Part shown: one piece after another, positions 39,105 to 46,505 of the stretch
Numbering within the stretch: the first letter of the stretch is position 1
Layout: the number at the start of each line of letters is the position of its first letter
NCBI GenBank assembly: GCA_937864225.1
Contig: CALMJK010000008.1
Coordinates: 1-64,000, forward strand
Source of the DNA: an uncultured bacterium
Lineage (GTDB): Bacteria; Krumholzibacteriota; Krumholzibacteriia; LZORAL124-64-63
Direction: 5' to 3'
Length of the DNA stretch: 64,000 nucleotides
The notes under the pieces: model-generated
Database searches by the model: none
What the model was told of the DNA's origin: nothing
What the model saw: the letters and a program-made list of their open reading frames with translations, nothing else
Translations under genes and position numbers: made by a program

Positions 39105-40247
39105 TCAGTCGTCCTGAAGCAGGGAACGGGCGATCACCAGCCGCTGGATCTCGCTCGTCCCCTCGCCGATCGTGCACAGCTTGGCGTCACGGTACAGCCG
39201 TTCGACCGGGTATTCCCGAATGAAGCCGTAGCCGCCGAGGATCTGGATGGCCCTGTCGCAGACGAACATGGCCGTCTCGCTGGCGAAGAGCTTGGCCATG
39301 CCCGCCTCGCGGGAGTAGGACCTGCCGGCGTCCTTCAGCCTTGCCGCCCGGTAAGTCAACAGCCGCGACGCCTCTATGCGCGTGGCCATGTCGGCCAGCA
39401 TGAACTGGATGGCCTGCTGGTGGGAGATCGGCCGGCCGAACTGGATCCGCGTCCGGCTGTAATCGCGCGCGGTCTCGAACGCCCCCGTCGCCAGGCCGAG
39501 AGCCATGGCGGCGATCGAGACGCGGCCCCCGTCCAGCGTCTTCATGAAGTACCTGAAGCCCTGGCCCGCTTCGCCCAGCAGGGCGTCGGCCGGCAGGCGC
39601 ACGTCGACCAGCGTCAGCGGCGCCGTGTCCGAGGCGCGCACGCCGAGCTTGTCCTCCTTCTTCTCGACCGTGAAACCGGGCGTGTCCTTGGGCACGATGA
39701 AAGCGCTGATGCCGCGATGCGTGCCGCCCGCGGGGTCCGTCATGGCGGTGAGCGTCACGGCGCCGGCGTAGTGGGCGTTGGTGATCCACATCTTGCTGCC
39801 GTTGACGACCCAGCCGTCACCTTCGCGCACGGCCGTTGTGCGCGTGCCGCCGGCGTCGCTGCCGGCGCCCGCTTCGGTCAGGCCGAAGGCGAGCAGGTGC
39901 TCGCCCCGCGCGGCGGCAGGCAACCAGCGCTGTCGCTGCTCGTCGTTGCCGAAATCGAGGATCGGCCCGCAGCCGAGGCTGTTGTGCGCGGCGCAGATCA
40001 AGGCGTGGCTGCCGCAAACCTTCGCGAGTTCTTCCACCACCAGAGCGTACGAGAGCGTGTCAGCCCCCACGCCGCCGTACTCCTCCGGAACGGTCAGGCC
40101 GAGCAACCCCAACTCGCCCATCTCGCGCACCGTGGCCGCGGGAAATTCTCCGCTCTCATCGATCCGCGCGGCGATCGGGCGGAGTCGATCCTGAGCGAAA
40201 CTCCGGGCGAGACCGCGGATCATCTGCTGGTTCTCGTTCAGATCCAT
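39105..40247 (-). CDS. Acyl-CoA dehydrogenase (third paralogue)
   Basis: A 380-residue family member upstream of thiolase. [31 protein letters not shown] and [12 protein letters not shown] are in place; the catalytic loop reads [11 protein letters not shown], so Gly replaces the usual Tyr/Phe before the Glu, as in isovaleryl- and some branched-chain enzymes. That fits the branched-chain 2-oxoacid oxidoreductase at 13-15.7 kb, but is only suggestive. The ATG at 40247 follows GAGGAGGAACG, a very strong site. Confidence 0.92.
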   Translation of the reverse strand: MDLNENQQMIRGLARSFAQDRLRPIAARIDESGEFPAATVREMGELGLLGLTVPEEYGGVGADTLSYALVVEELAKVCGSHALICAAHNSLGCGPILDFGNDEQRQRWLPAAARGEHLLAFGLTEAGAGSDAGGTRTTAVREGDGWVVNGSKMWITNAHYAGAVTLTAMTDPAGGTHRGISAFIVPKDTPGFTVEKKEDKLGVRASDTAPLTLVDVRLPADALLGEAGQGFRYFMKTLDGGRVSIAAMALGLATGAFETARDYSRTRIQFGRPISHQQAIQFMLADMATRIEASRLLTYRAARLKDAGRSYSREAGMAKLFASETAMFVCDRAIQILGGYGFIREYPVERLYRDAKLCTIGEGTSEIQRLVIARSLLQDD

Positions 40248-40344
40248 CGTTCCTCCTCGTCCACGACGGGCGGGGCACGGCGCGCGAGGCCGCGCAGCGG
40301 CGGATCGCGGGGGACGTGGCCTGCCGCCGGGCGGCGGGCAGCCG

Positions 40345-40773
40345 TCAGCCCGCGGGTCCGGAGTCGCCCCGTCCGGCCGCCTCTCGACCCGGCAGGGAGC
40401 GCACGTAGGCCACGATTTCATCCATGGTGCTGCCGGGGCCGAATAGCCGCCCCACGCCCCGCTCCTGCAGGGCCAGCCGGTCCGCCTCGGGAATGATCCC
40501 GCCGCCGGTGACCGCGATGTGCGTCGCTCCGCTCTGCTGCAGCAATTCCAGCACCCGCGGGAACACCGTCAGGTGGGCACCCGAAAGGACGCTGAGGGCG
40601 ATCACGTCGACATCCTCCTGCAGCGCCGCCTGCACGATCATCTCCGGGGTCTGGTGCAGCCCCGTGTAGATGACCTCCATGCCGGCGTCGCGCAGTGCGT
40701 TGGCCACCACCTTGGCCCCGCGGTCGTGACCGTCGAGACCGGGCTTGGCGACCAGGACGCGTGTGACAGGCAT
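40345..40773 (-). CDS. Methylmalonyl-CoA mutase cobalamin-binding subunit
   Basis: Separate B12-binding chain for the large subunit at 23456-25126. The 142 residues form one Rossmann-like B12 domain: the DxHxxG motif is Asp14-Gly-His16-Asp-Arg-Gly19, with His16 as lower cobalt ligand; [12 protein letters not shown] and [11 protein letters not shown] follow. The last 15 residues are disordered-type. It lies 115 bases downstream of meaB, whose product protects the mutase. Assignment to this mutase and not another B12 mutase rests on it being the only large subunit here. Confidence 0.93.
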   Translation of the reverse strand: MPVTRVLVAKPGLDGHDRGAKVVANALRDAGMEVIYTGLHQTPEMIVQAALQEDVDVIALSVLSGAHLTVFPRVLELLQQSGATHIAVTGGGIIPEADRLALQERGVGRLFGPGSTMDEIVAYVRSLPGREAAGRGDSGPAG

Positions 40774-40888
40774 GCCGAGCCTCCCGTGCTCGCCCGCTCC
40801 GTCCTCGGGTCGCCGTGCCGGTTGACGGCCGGCGGCCGCGACGAAGCGGGATCAGGTTAACCGATGGGGCGACCTCTGCAAACCGGAT

Positions 40889-41899
40889 TCATGAGGAGGG
40901 GGCGACGGGGCCGCCGCCGTGGCGCTCGAGGATCTCCGCGAGCAGCGGTCCTAGCGCGCGCTCGCCCCGCCGCACCGCCTCGAGCGTCCCCGCGAGAGCC
41001 GCGTCGGCGGCGAGTCGGCGCCGGAAATTCCGGACCAACATGGTCTCCGCGAGACGCAGAAACCTCCTCCGCCAGAAAACATCGTCCTCTGCCCGGCCGC
41101 CGTGGGTCCGCCGCAGCCACTGGCGGTGATTCTCCAAGGCGTCGGACAGCGGCCCGAGGCCTTCGCCGCTGGTGGCGCTCGTGCCCAGCAGGGGCACCTC
41201 CCAGGCCGGTGCCGCGCCCTGGCTTTCGCCCGCGGCCGGGCGGCCGGCGCGGGCGCCGGCCAGGGCGAGCTGCCGTAACAGGTCGGCGCCGCCCGGCCGA
41301 TCCATCTTGTTCACGACGAGCACGTCGGCCAGTTCGAGCAGACCGGCCTTCATGGCCTGCACGCCATCGCCAGACTCCGGCACCAGCATGACCACCGTGG
41401 TGTCGGCCTCGTCGCGCACGTCCTCCCCGACCTGCCCCATGCCGACGGTTTCCAGCAGCACGACGTCGAATCCGGCGGCGTCGAGCACGTCGGCGACGCG
41501 ACCCGCCGCCAGACTCAGCCCGCCCAGCGAACCGCGCGACGCAAGGGATCGGATGAAGACGCCGGGATCCGTGGCGAGGTCGCGGAAGCGGATGCGGTCG
41601 CCCAGAAGCGCGCCGCCGGACAGCGGCGAGGACGGGTCCACGGCCACCACGCCGACGCGCAGCCCGCGGCCTCGCCAGCTTCGCGCCAGCTGGCAGCAGA
41701 GCGTGCTCTTGCCCGCTCCGGGCGGACCGGCCACGCCCACGCGCCAGGCGTTGCCCAGACGCGGGAAGAGGGCAGCCAGGAGCGCGTCGGCATGCTCGTC
41801 GAGCTCCTCGACCCACGACATGGCCCTGGCCAGGGCGAGCGGCTCGCCCGCCAGGACGCGTTCGATCAGGCCCTGCGGGCCGAGCGGCGCAACGGCCAC
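40889..41899 (-). CDS. meaB: MeaB/ArgK-type GTPase, mutase chaperone
   Basis: G3E GTPase that loads and protects adenosylcobalamin-dependent mutases. The 336 residues have P-loop GPPGAGKS at 58-65, VDPSSPLSGGALLGDRIRF, switch ETVGMGQ and the base-specificity motif NKMD. The C-terminal dimerisation helices are present. The GTG at 41899 follows GGGAGGAA. That binding site lies inside the 3' arm of a 12-bp perfect hairpin (41903-41939), which could hold translation down. First gene of the meaB-mutase-beta-oxidation block. Confidence 0.93.
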   Translation of the reverse strand: MAVAPLGPQGLIERVLAGEPLALARAMSWVEELDEHADALLAALFPRLGNAWRVGVAGPPGAGKSTLCCQLARSWRGRGLRVGVVAVDPSSPLSGGALLGDRIRFRDLATDPGVFIRSLASRGSLGGLSLAAGRVADVLDAAGFDVVLLETVGMGQVGEDVRDEADTTVVMLVPESGDGVQAMKAGLLELADVLVVNKMDRPGGADLLRQLALAGARAGRPAAGESQGAAPAWEVPLLGTSATSGEGLGPLSDALENHRQWLRRTHGGRAEDDVFWRRRFLRLAETMLVRNFRRRLAADAALAGTLEAVRRGERALGPLLAEILERHGGGPVAPSS

Positions 41900-41902
41900 G
41901 GC

Positions 41903-41939
41903 TTCCTCCCGCGCTCGGCGAGACCGGGCGCGGGAGGAA
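41903..41939 (-). promoter_or_regulatory. Ribosome-binding-site hairpin in the meaB leader
   Basis: On the minus strand TTCCTCCCGCGC (41939-41928) and GCGCGGGAGGAA (41914-41903) pair perfectly over 12 bases with a 13-base loop that has further CGG/CCG pairing. The second arm contains the meaB ribosome binding site GGGAGGAA, three bases before the GTG. No T-run follows, so sequestration is more likely than termination. Confidence 0.6.
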
Positions 41940-41958
41940 TGGTAATACGGGCGGGCCG

Positions 41959-42597
41959 TCAGCGATAGATGTCCTTCACGCCGCCCCAGCTGGCGGCATC
42001 GGCCGGCACGTTCGGCTCGCAGTCGTTGACACGACCGGGCGACGGGGCGCACCCGGTGCCGAGCGGCTCCTGAGAACCGGCGTACGGGTACAGGTAGTCG
42101 CAAAGCGCCCAGCTGCCATCCACCAATCGCGCGCTGGAGCGGTCGTCTTCGGCCTCGTGATCCTTGAAGATGTACACGTCGACGAGTTGAGCGCCGGCCT
42201 GCGTGGGATCTCCGCGCCAGAGCTCGCAGGTGTCGCCGGTGTTGTTCCACGACAGTCCCGTCACCGTGTAGCCCACGCTCTGCTGCCAGACCACGGCATC
42301 GTCCCCATAGAAGACCTTCACCTCGCCGGGGGCGAGCAGACCCGTGAGACGGAGATGGGCCTCGGGGTCCAGCGCGTCGCGGACATAGCATTCGCTCAGG
42401 TCGACGGTCTCGGGACCAGTGTTGAGAACCTCCACCCACTCGTCGTCGCGCGAGCTGAGCACGCCGTCGCCGTTCCAGTCCCTGGCCGGATCGGCGAGAA
42501 TCTCGGAGAGGACGAGAGCCCCGACGGCGGGCGTCGGCGCGGCCGCGCCCGCGGCGAGCAGGAGGGCAACTCTGAACATCCATCCGCATGTTTTCAT
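41959..42597 (-). CDS. Secreted lamin-tail-domain protein
   Basis: A 212-residue exported protein. Signal peptide about 1-26 (MKTCGWMFRVALLLAAG...AVG). The lamin-tail fold is recognisable from VLSEILADP, DEWVEVLNTGPETVDLSECYVRD and LAPGEVKVFYGDDAV; a DWNGDGVLSSRDD loop could bind calcium. The C-terminal 30 residues end in DCE...ASWGGVKDIYR, resembling the tail of the temptin-like protein at 1696-2124. Function unknown. It has a long, structured upstream region (42598-42959). Confidence 0.72.
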   Translation of the reverse strand: MKTCGWMFRVALLLAAGAAAPTPAVGALVLSEILADPARDWNGDGVLSSRDDEWVEVLNTGPETVDLSECYVRDALDPEAHLRLTGLLAPGEVKVFYGDDAVVWQQSVGYTVTGLSWNNTGDTCELWRGDPTQAGAQLVDVYIFKDHEAEDDRSSARLVDGSWALCDYLYPYAGSQEPLGTGCAPSPGRVNDCEPNVPADAASWGGVKDIYR

Positions 42598-42959
42598 GCC
42601 GCTGAACCTTTCGGGGAGGGAACCGGACGGCCCCGGGAAGGCGCGCCCAACTGCGGGCCGGGGCTAGCGCCGCGCCTGATGCCAACGACGGGCCCACGCC
42701 ATTTGCGGTCGCGCGAGCTTGAGAAGTCTCGCGATGTTCACGGATGAATGGTCTGGAAAGATGGAAATTACGGGATCGAAAACCATGGCCTGACCGCGCG
42801 TCCGTCCGCGGTCGGGTCCCTCGCGTCAGGGACAGGTCGGGGATGAGGTGACACCGCCACTAGACCGTCTCCAGCGAAGCGCCACCGGGATCGGACGGGA
42901 CGATGCCAAGAACAAACTTGAAATAACGTCTGTAATATATTGTAAAATATAATTTTATA
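42598..42959. other. 362-base intergenic region with hairpins and AT-rich island
   Basis: No gene is seen. It holds CGCGAG/CTCGCG (42712-42733), then two adjacent hairpins GACCGCG/CGCGGTC (42792-42813) and GTCCCT/AGGGAC (42816-42833). Bases 42914-42959 form a 46-base stretch with only seven G or C. A minus-strand CAAGTTTG (42920-42913), one mismatch from TAnnTTTG, follows it, so this could be the promoter of the lamin-tail gene, leaving a leader of about 300 bases. I could not match the leader to a known riboswitch. Confidence 0.5.
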
Positions 42960-44036
42960 CTACCGTAACACCTGTCTCGCAGCCTGCGCGTCGCGCTCCA
43001 ATTGCTCGATCAGCGCCCGCGGATCCGGGAATTCCCGCTCCTCTCGCAGGCGCGCGACCCATTCGACCTTCAGGACGCGGCCGCGCAGGTCGCCGCTGAA
43101 GTCCAGCAGGTGCACTTCGAGGCGGGGGTTCGCCGGCGCGCGGTGAAAGGTGGGCGCGCGGCCGTGGTTGAGCATGGCCGGCAGCCGGCGCCAAGCGCGC
43201 GGGACCAGATCGCTCAAGCGACCCTGCTCGTCCATGCGCGGCAGACCCTCGAGCACAACGCCCTCCCCTTCCGGCGCGCTTCCCGTCGCCACCGCGTCCC
43301 GCGGCGCCAGCACGCGCACGGCGTACACCCCCGGGGCGGGCAGCAACTTGTGCGCTTCGAGAGGCGTGAGATTGGCGGTCGGGAAGCCGAGCGCGCGGCC
43401 ACGACCGTCGCCGGGGCCGACTTCGCCCCACAGGGCATAGGGCCTGCCGAGCAAGCGGGCGGCACCCGCCACATCGCCCTCGGCCAACAGGCCGCGGATG
43501 GCCGAACTGCTGATCGTCCGGCCATCGAGTGCCAAGGGAGGCACGATCTCGAAGCCGAAGTCGAGCCGCCGGCCCAACGCCGCCAGCGTGGCGGCGCTGC
43601 CGCCGCGGCCGGCGCCCAGATGCGTGTCGTGCCCCGCGATCAGGTGTCGCATGCGCAGCAGCCTCACCAGAAATAGCGCCACGAAATCATCGTAGGGCGT
43701 GCGGGCAAGGGACGGGCAGAAATCGGCGGCCACGAGCAGGTCGATGCCGTCGGCCTCGAACAGGGCCAGGCGCTCTCGCCACGTCGTGAGCAGCAGCGGG
43801 GCGCGCCCCGGATCGAGCAACTGGCGCGGATGGCGCCGGAACGTGAACAGCGCCGCCGCCAGGCCCAGCCGGTCGCTCGCCGCCCGCAGCGCGTTCAGCA
43901 GGCCCAGATGGCCCAGGTGCAGGCCGTCGAAGGAACCCAAGGCGAGCGCGCAATCGACAGCCTCCGCCGCGGGCAGAACGCCGCGTCCGCCAAGCAACGC
44001 GCCGATGGCCTCCTCGGACAGGTGGATCACCTTCAC
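42960..44036 (-). CDS. ribF: Bifunctional riboflavin kinase/FAD synthetase
   Basis: Phosphorylates riboflavin to FMN and adenylates FMN to FAD. The 358 residues (slightly long) have the nucleotidyltransferase part with GSFDGLHLGH at 34-43 and the SSSAIR motif, then the kinase part with GRALGFPTANL, the metal-binding PTAN, and HLLDFSGDLRGR. An insertion in the kinase domain (about 255-285) adds length. Its ATG overlaps the truB stop by four bases. Last gene of the rimP-infB operon; its stop touches the AT-rich island. Confidence 0.95.
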   Translation of the reverse strand: MKVIHLSEEAIGALLGGRGVLPAAEAVDCALALGSFDGLHLGHLGLLNALRAASDRLGLAAALFTFRRHPRQLLDPGRAPLLLTTWRERLALFEADGIDLLVAADFCPSLARTPYDDFVALFLVRLLRMRHLIAGHDTHLGAGRGGSAATLAALGRRLDFGFEIVPPLALDGRTISSSAIRGLLAEGDVAGAARLLGRPYALWGEVGPGDGRGRALGFPTANLTPLEAHKLLPAPGVYAVRVLAPRDAVATGSAPEGEGVVLEGLPRMDEQGRLSDLVPRAWRRLPAMLNHGRAPTFHRAPANPRLEVHLLDFSGDLRGRVLKVEWVARLREEREFPDPRALIEQLERDAQAARQVLR

Positions 44037-45046
44037 GGCGCATCCCCGCCTTCGCGCGCCGCGAAAACGGCCAGCAATCGCGGCTGGGAACTACCCGGCG
44101 GGCACGCTGCCACCGCGACGAGCGCGCCGGCCTCGTCCACCAGTCGAAAGCAATCGCGATCGTGGCGCGGGTCCGCGACGGGCGGGCCGTCCAGACGCGC
44201 GAGCCAGGCCGGTTCCGGCGCCGCGCCGCGGCGCACGGCCAGCGCCTCTTGTCGGCCCAAGCACACGGCCGGCAAGTGCGGCAAGCCCTCGGACAGCGGG
44301 CGCAGCGCCGCGCCCAGGGCAGCGCCGTCGCGCAACCGCTCGGGCGCCATTGCCTCGTCCACGACGAACGGGCCCACCCGGTGGCGGCGCAGAGACCGCA
44401 CGTGGGCGAGCGTGCCGATCGCCGCCGCGAGGTCGCGCGTCAACGAGCGCACATATGTGCCGCCGGAGCAATCCACCGACAGTTCCGCTTCGTAAACCAA
44501 GCCGTCAGGGGCCAGCAGGGCCGCGTCTTCACCCGGAGCGGGCGGCTCACCCCAGCGCACAGCCTCCAGTTCGAGACGCGAGATCGTCACGCGTCGCGCG
44601 GCCGGCTCCGGCACCTCGCGCCCCGCCCTGGCCAGACGATGAAGCCGCTGGCCGCCGCGCTTGAGCGCCGAGTAGATGGGTGGCACCTGCTCGATCACGC
44701 CGCAATGGCGGGGCAGAACCCCGGCCAGATCCTCCGGTCGCGCGGTGACGGCGCTGCGCGCGCTGACAACGCCGTCGGCGTCGAGGCTGTCGGTGCCGAT
44801 CCCGAAGCGGGCGCGCCAGCGATAACTCTTGGGCAGGTGCGTCAGGAACGGCGACAGACGGGTAGCGGATCCGACCAGCAGCACCAGCAATCCCGTGGCG
44901 AGGGGATCCAGGGTGCCGGTGTGCCCGACACGGGGTTGCGCCCCCCCTCGGGCCGCGCGCAGCGCGCCGCGCGCGATGGCCACGGTCTGGAACGACGTCA
45001 GGCCGGCGGGCTTGTCGATCAACAGCAATCCATCGGGCGCAGGCAA
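44033..45046 (-). CDS. truB: tRNA pseudouridine-55 synthase
   Basis: Makes pseudouridine 55 in the tRNA T-loop. The 337 residues begin GLLLIDKPAGLTS; catalytic Asp47 is in GHTGTLDPLATGLL, followed by YRWRARFGIGTDSLDADG and the SGGTYVRSLTRDL motif. The C-terminal part is a PUA-like region. The start is a TTG at 45046, one base after the upstream stop (TGAGTTG); no better start exists, since the frame upstream overlaps the preceding coding sequence. Confidence 0.94.
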   Translation of the reverse strand: MPAPDGLLLIDKPAGLTSFQTVAIARGALRAARGGAQPRVGHTGTLDPLATGLLVLLVGSATRLSPFLTHLPKSYRWRARFGIGTDSLDADGVVSARSAVTARPEDLAGVLPRHCGVIEQVPPIYSALKRGGQRLHRLARAGREVPEPAARRVTISRLELEAVRWGEPPAPGEDAALLAPDGLVYEAELSVDCSGGTYVRSLTRDLAAAIGTLAHVRSLRRHRVGPFVVDEAMAPERLRDGAALGAALRPLSEGLPHLPAVCLGRQEALAVRRGAAPEPAWLARLDGPPVADPRHDRDCFRLVDEAGALVAVAACPPGSSQPRLLAVFAAREGGDAP

Positions 45047-45047
45047 C

Positions 45048-46451
45048 TCAGCCCTGCTCCAGGAGGGCGTCGACGACGCGCCGCTCGATCTCGTCCGCGT
45101 CGCCGACCAGCGTGCAGCCCGCCGCGGCGCGGTGCCCGCCTCCGCCGAAGCGGGCCGCCACCGCTTCCACGTCGCCCCCACCGGGTGAGCGCAGGGACAC
45201 TCTCCATTGCTGCGGCCCGAGCTGTTTGAGAAAGGCCACGTACCGCACCCCCGCGACGGCCGTCGCCAGACCCAGCATCCCTTCCGTGTCCGCCAGCGTC
45301 GCGCCGGTTTCCGCCAGCATGGTCCGATCGGCGCGCAGCGTCAGCACGCGGCCATCGCCATGGTAGCGATACCCCGCCAGCACCCTCTGCAGCAGCGCCG
45401 TGGCCGCCCGCGACCGCCGGTGGAGGGTGATCTCGGTCACTGCCGCGGTCTCGACACCCAGCGCCGCCAAGCGATGCGCGAGCTCGAAGGTCAGCGGCAG
45501 CGTGCTGGGGAAGCGGAAGCCGCCGGAATCGTTCACGATTCCCGCGAACACGTTCGTGGCCATGTCCAGATCGATCTCGAACGGGGGCTCGCCGTCGCAA
45601 CCTCGGGACAGCTCTTCGATCACGCGGAAGACCAGCGTGCTGGAGGACTCGGCGACCGGCTCGATCCAGCCGGGCAACGGCTGGCGCCGACCGCTGACCA
45701 GGTGGTGGTCCACGCACCAAGCCTGCTGGACCCTGTCGAGCACGCCCGCCAGGTCGGTCGGCGCTCGCTCCCGGCGATGGCAGTCGATCATGATCAGGGC
45801 ATCGGGCGTCTGGCCCGCCGCCCACCGCGCTTCGGCCTCGGCCGCCGGCGTGGTCAGACCCGGGAAGCCGGGCAGCGCCGCGAAGCCGGCGGGCGGATCC
45901 GGATAGGCGAACACGATCGCCTCGCGGTCCATGGCCCGCAGGGCTCCGGCCAGGGCCAGCGCGGCGCCCACGGCGTCGGGATCGGGGTTCTCGTGCGGCG
46001 CGAGCCAGAACCGACGCCCCCGCCGCAGGGCCTCGAGCAGATCGGCGGGCGGCCGCAGATCCGCCAAGGCCAGCCGGCGCCGGCGCGTCTTTTCGTCCTC
46101 GAACTCTCCGTGCGCCTCCAGTTCCTTCAAGACGGCGTCGATCCCGAAACCGCGGTCGAGCGAGTCGTCGCGCACAAAGCGCAGTTGGGGCGACTCCCGC
46201 AGCCGCAGCATGTCGCCCAAACGTCCCTGCAAGAAACGGGCGGCGCGGCGCAGGCCCCTCTCGCAGTGAACCGTGTCCTCTTCGCTGCCGGTGACGGACC
46301 AATACACGCGCGCCACGGAACGGTCTCGGTTAACTTCCACGCCCGCGATCGTGACCAGCGACAGGCGCGGATCCTTGACGCCCTGCTGCAGAAGCTCGGC
46401 GAGAGCCCGTTGAATGGCATGATTGAGCTTGACGCCCTTGTAGGGATCCAT
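45048..46451 (-). CDS. RbfA-NrnA fusion: ribosome-binding factor A plus DHH/DHHA1 phosphoesterase
   Basis: One uninterrupted 467-residue frame joins two proteins that are normally neighbours. Residues 1-118 are RbfA (KH-like; DPRLSLVTIAGVEV, DRSVARVYWSV, RFVRDDSLDRGFGID), which matures the 16S rRNA 5' end. After a basic linker (KTRRRRLAL, 121-129), residues 135-467 are NrnA: HENPDPDA at 153-160, Asp223, DHH at 248-250, Asp308 in NDSGG, and DHHA1 GGGGHRAAAG near the end. NrnA-type enzymes degrade nanoRNA or 3'-phosphoadenosine phosphate. All expected metal ligands are present. The ATG at 46451 follows GGGAG. Confidence 0.93.
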   Translation of the reverse strand: MDPYKGVKLNHAIQRALAELLQQGVKDPRLSLVTIAGVEVNRDRSVARVYWSVTGSEEDTVHCERGLRRAARFLQGRLGDMLRLRESPQLRFVRDDSLDRGFGIDAVLKELEAHGEFEDEKTRRRRLALADLRPPADLLEALRRGRRFWLAPHENPDPDAVGAALALAGALRAMDREAIVFAYPDPPAGFAALPGFPGLTTPAAEAEARWAAGQTPDALIMIDCHRRERAPTDLAGVLDRVQQAWCVDHHLVSGRRQPLPGWIEPVAESSSTLVFRVIEELSRGCDGEPPFEIDLDMATNVFAGIVNDSGGFRFPSTLPLTFELAHRLAALGVETAAVTEITLHRRSRAATALLQRVLAGYRYHGDGRVLTLRADRTMLAETGATLADTEGMLGLATAVAGVRYVAFLKQLGPQQWRVSLRSPGGGDVEAVAARFGGGGHRAAAGCTLVGDADEIERRVVDALLEQG

Positions 46452-46505
46452 GGCCGCTCCCGCCGGCCGGTCGCGACAGTCGCGCCTTTCGCCGGCCGCC
46501 GCCCG

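Noticed and set aside
42913-42960. AT-rich island as a sign of horizontal transfer or an origin
   Set aside because: It is only about 46 bases, flanked by ordinary genes, with no DnaA-box cluster, repeats or integrase; a promoter or terminator region is simpler.
45048-46451. Possible frameshift artefact creating the RbfA-NrnA fusion
   Set aside because: The frame is continuous with a charged linker, both domains are full-length, and no second start with a good ribosome site separates them. Read-level confirmation is still wanted.
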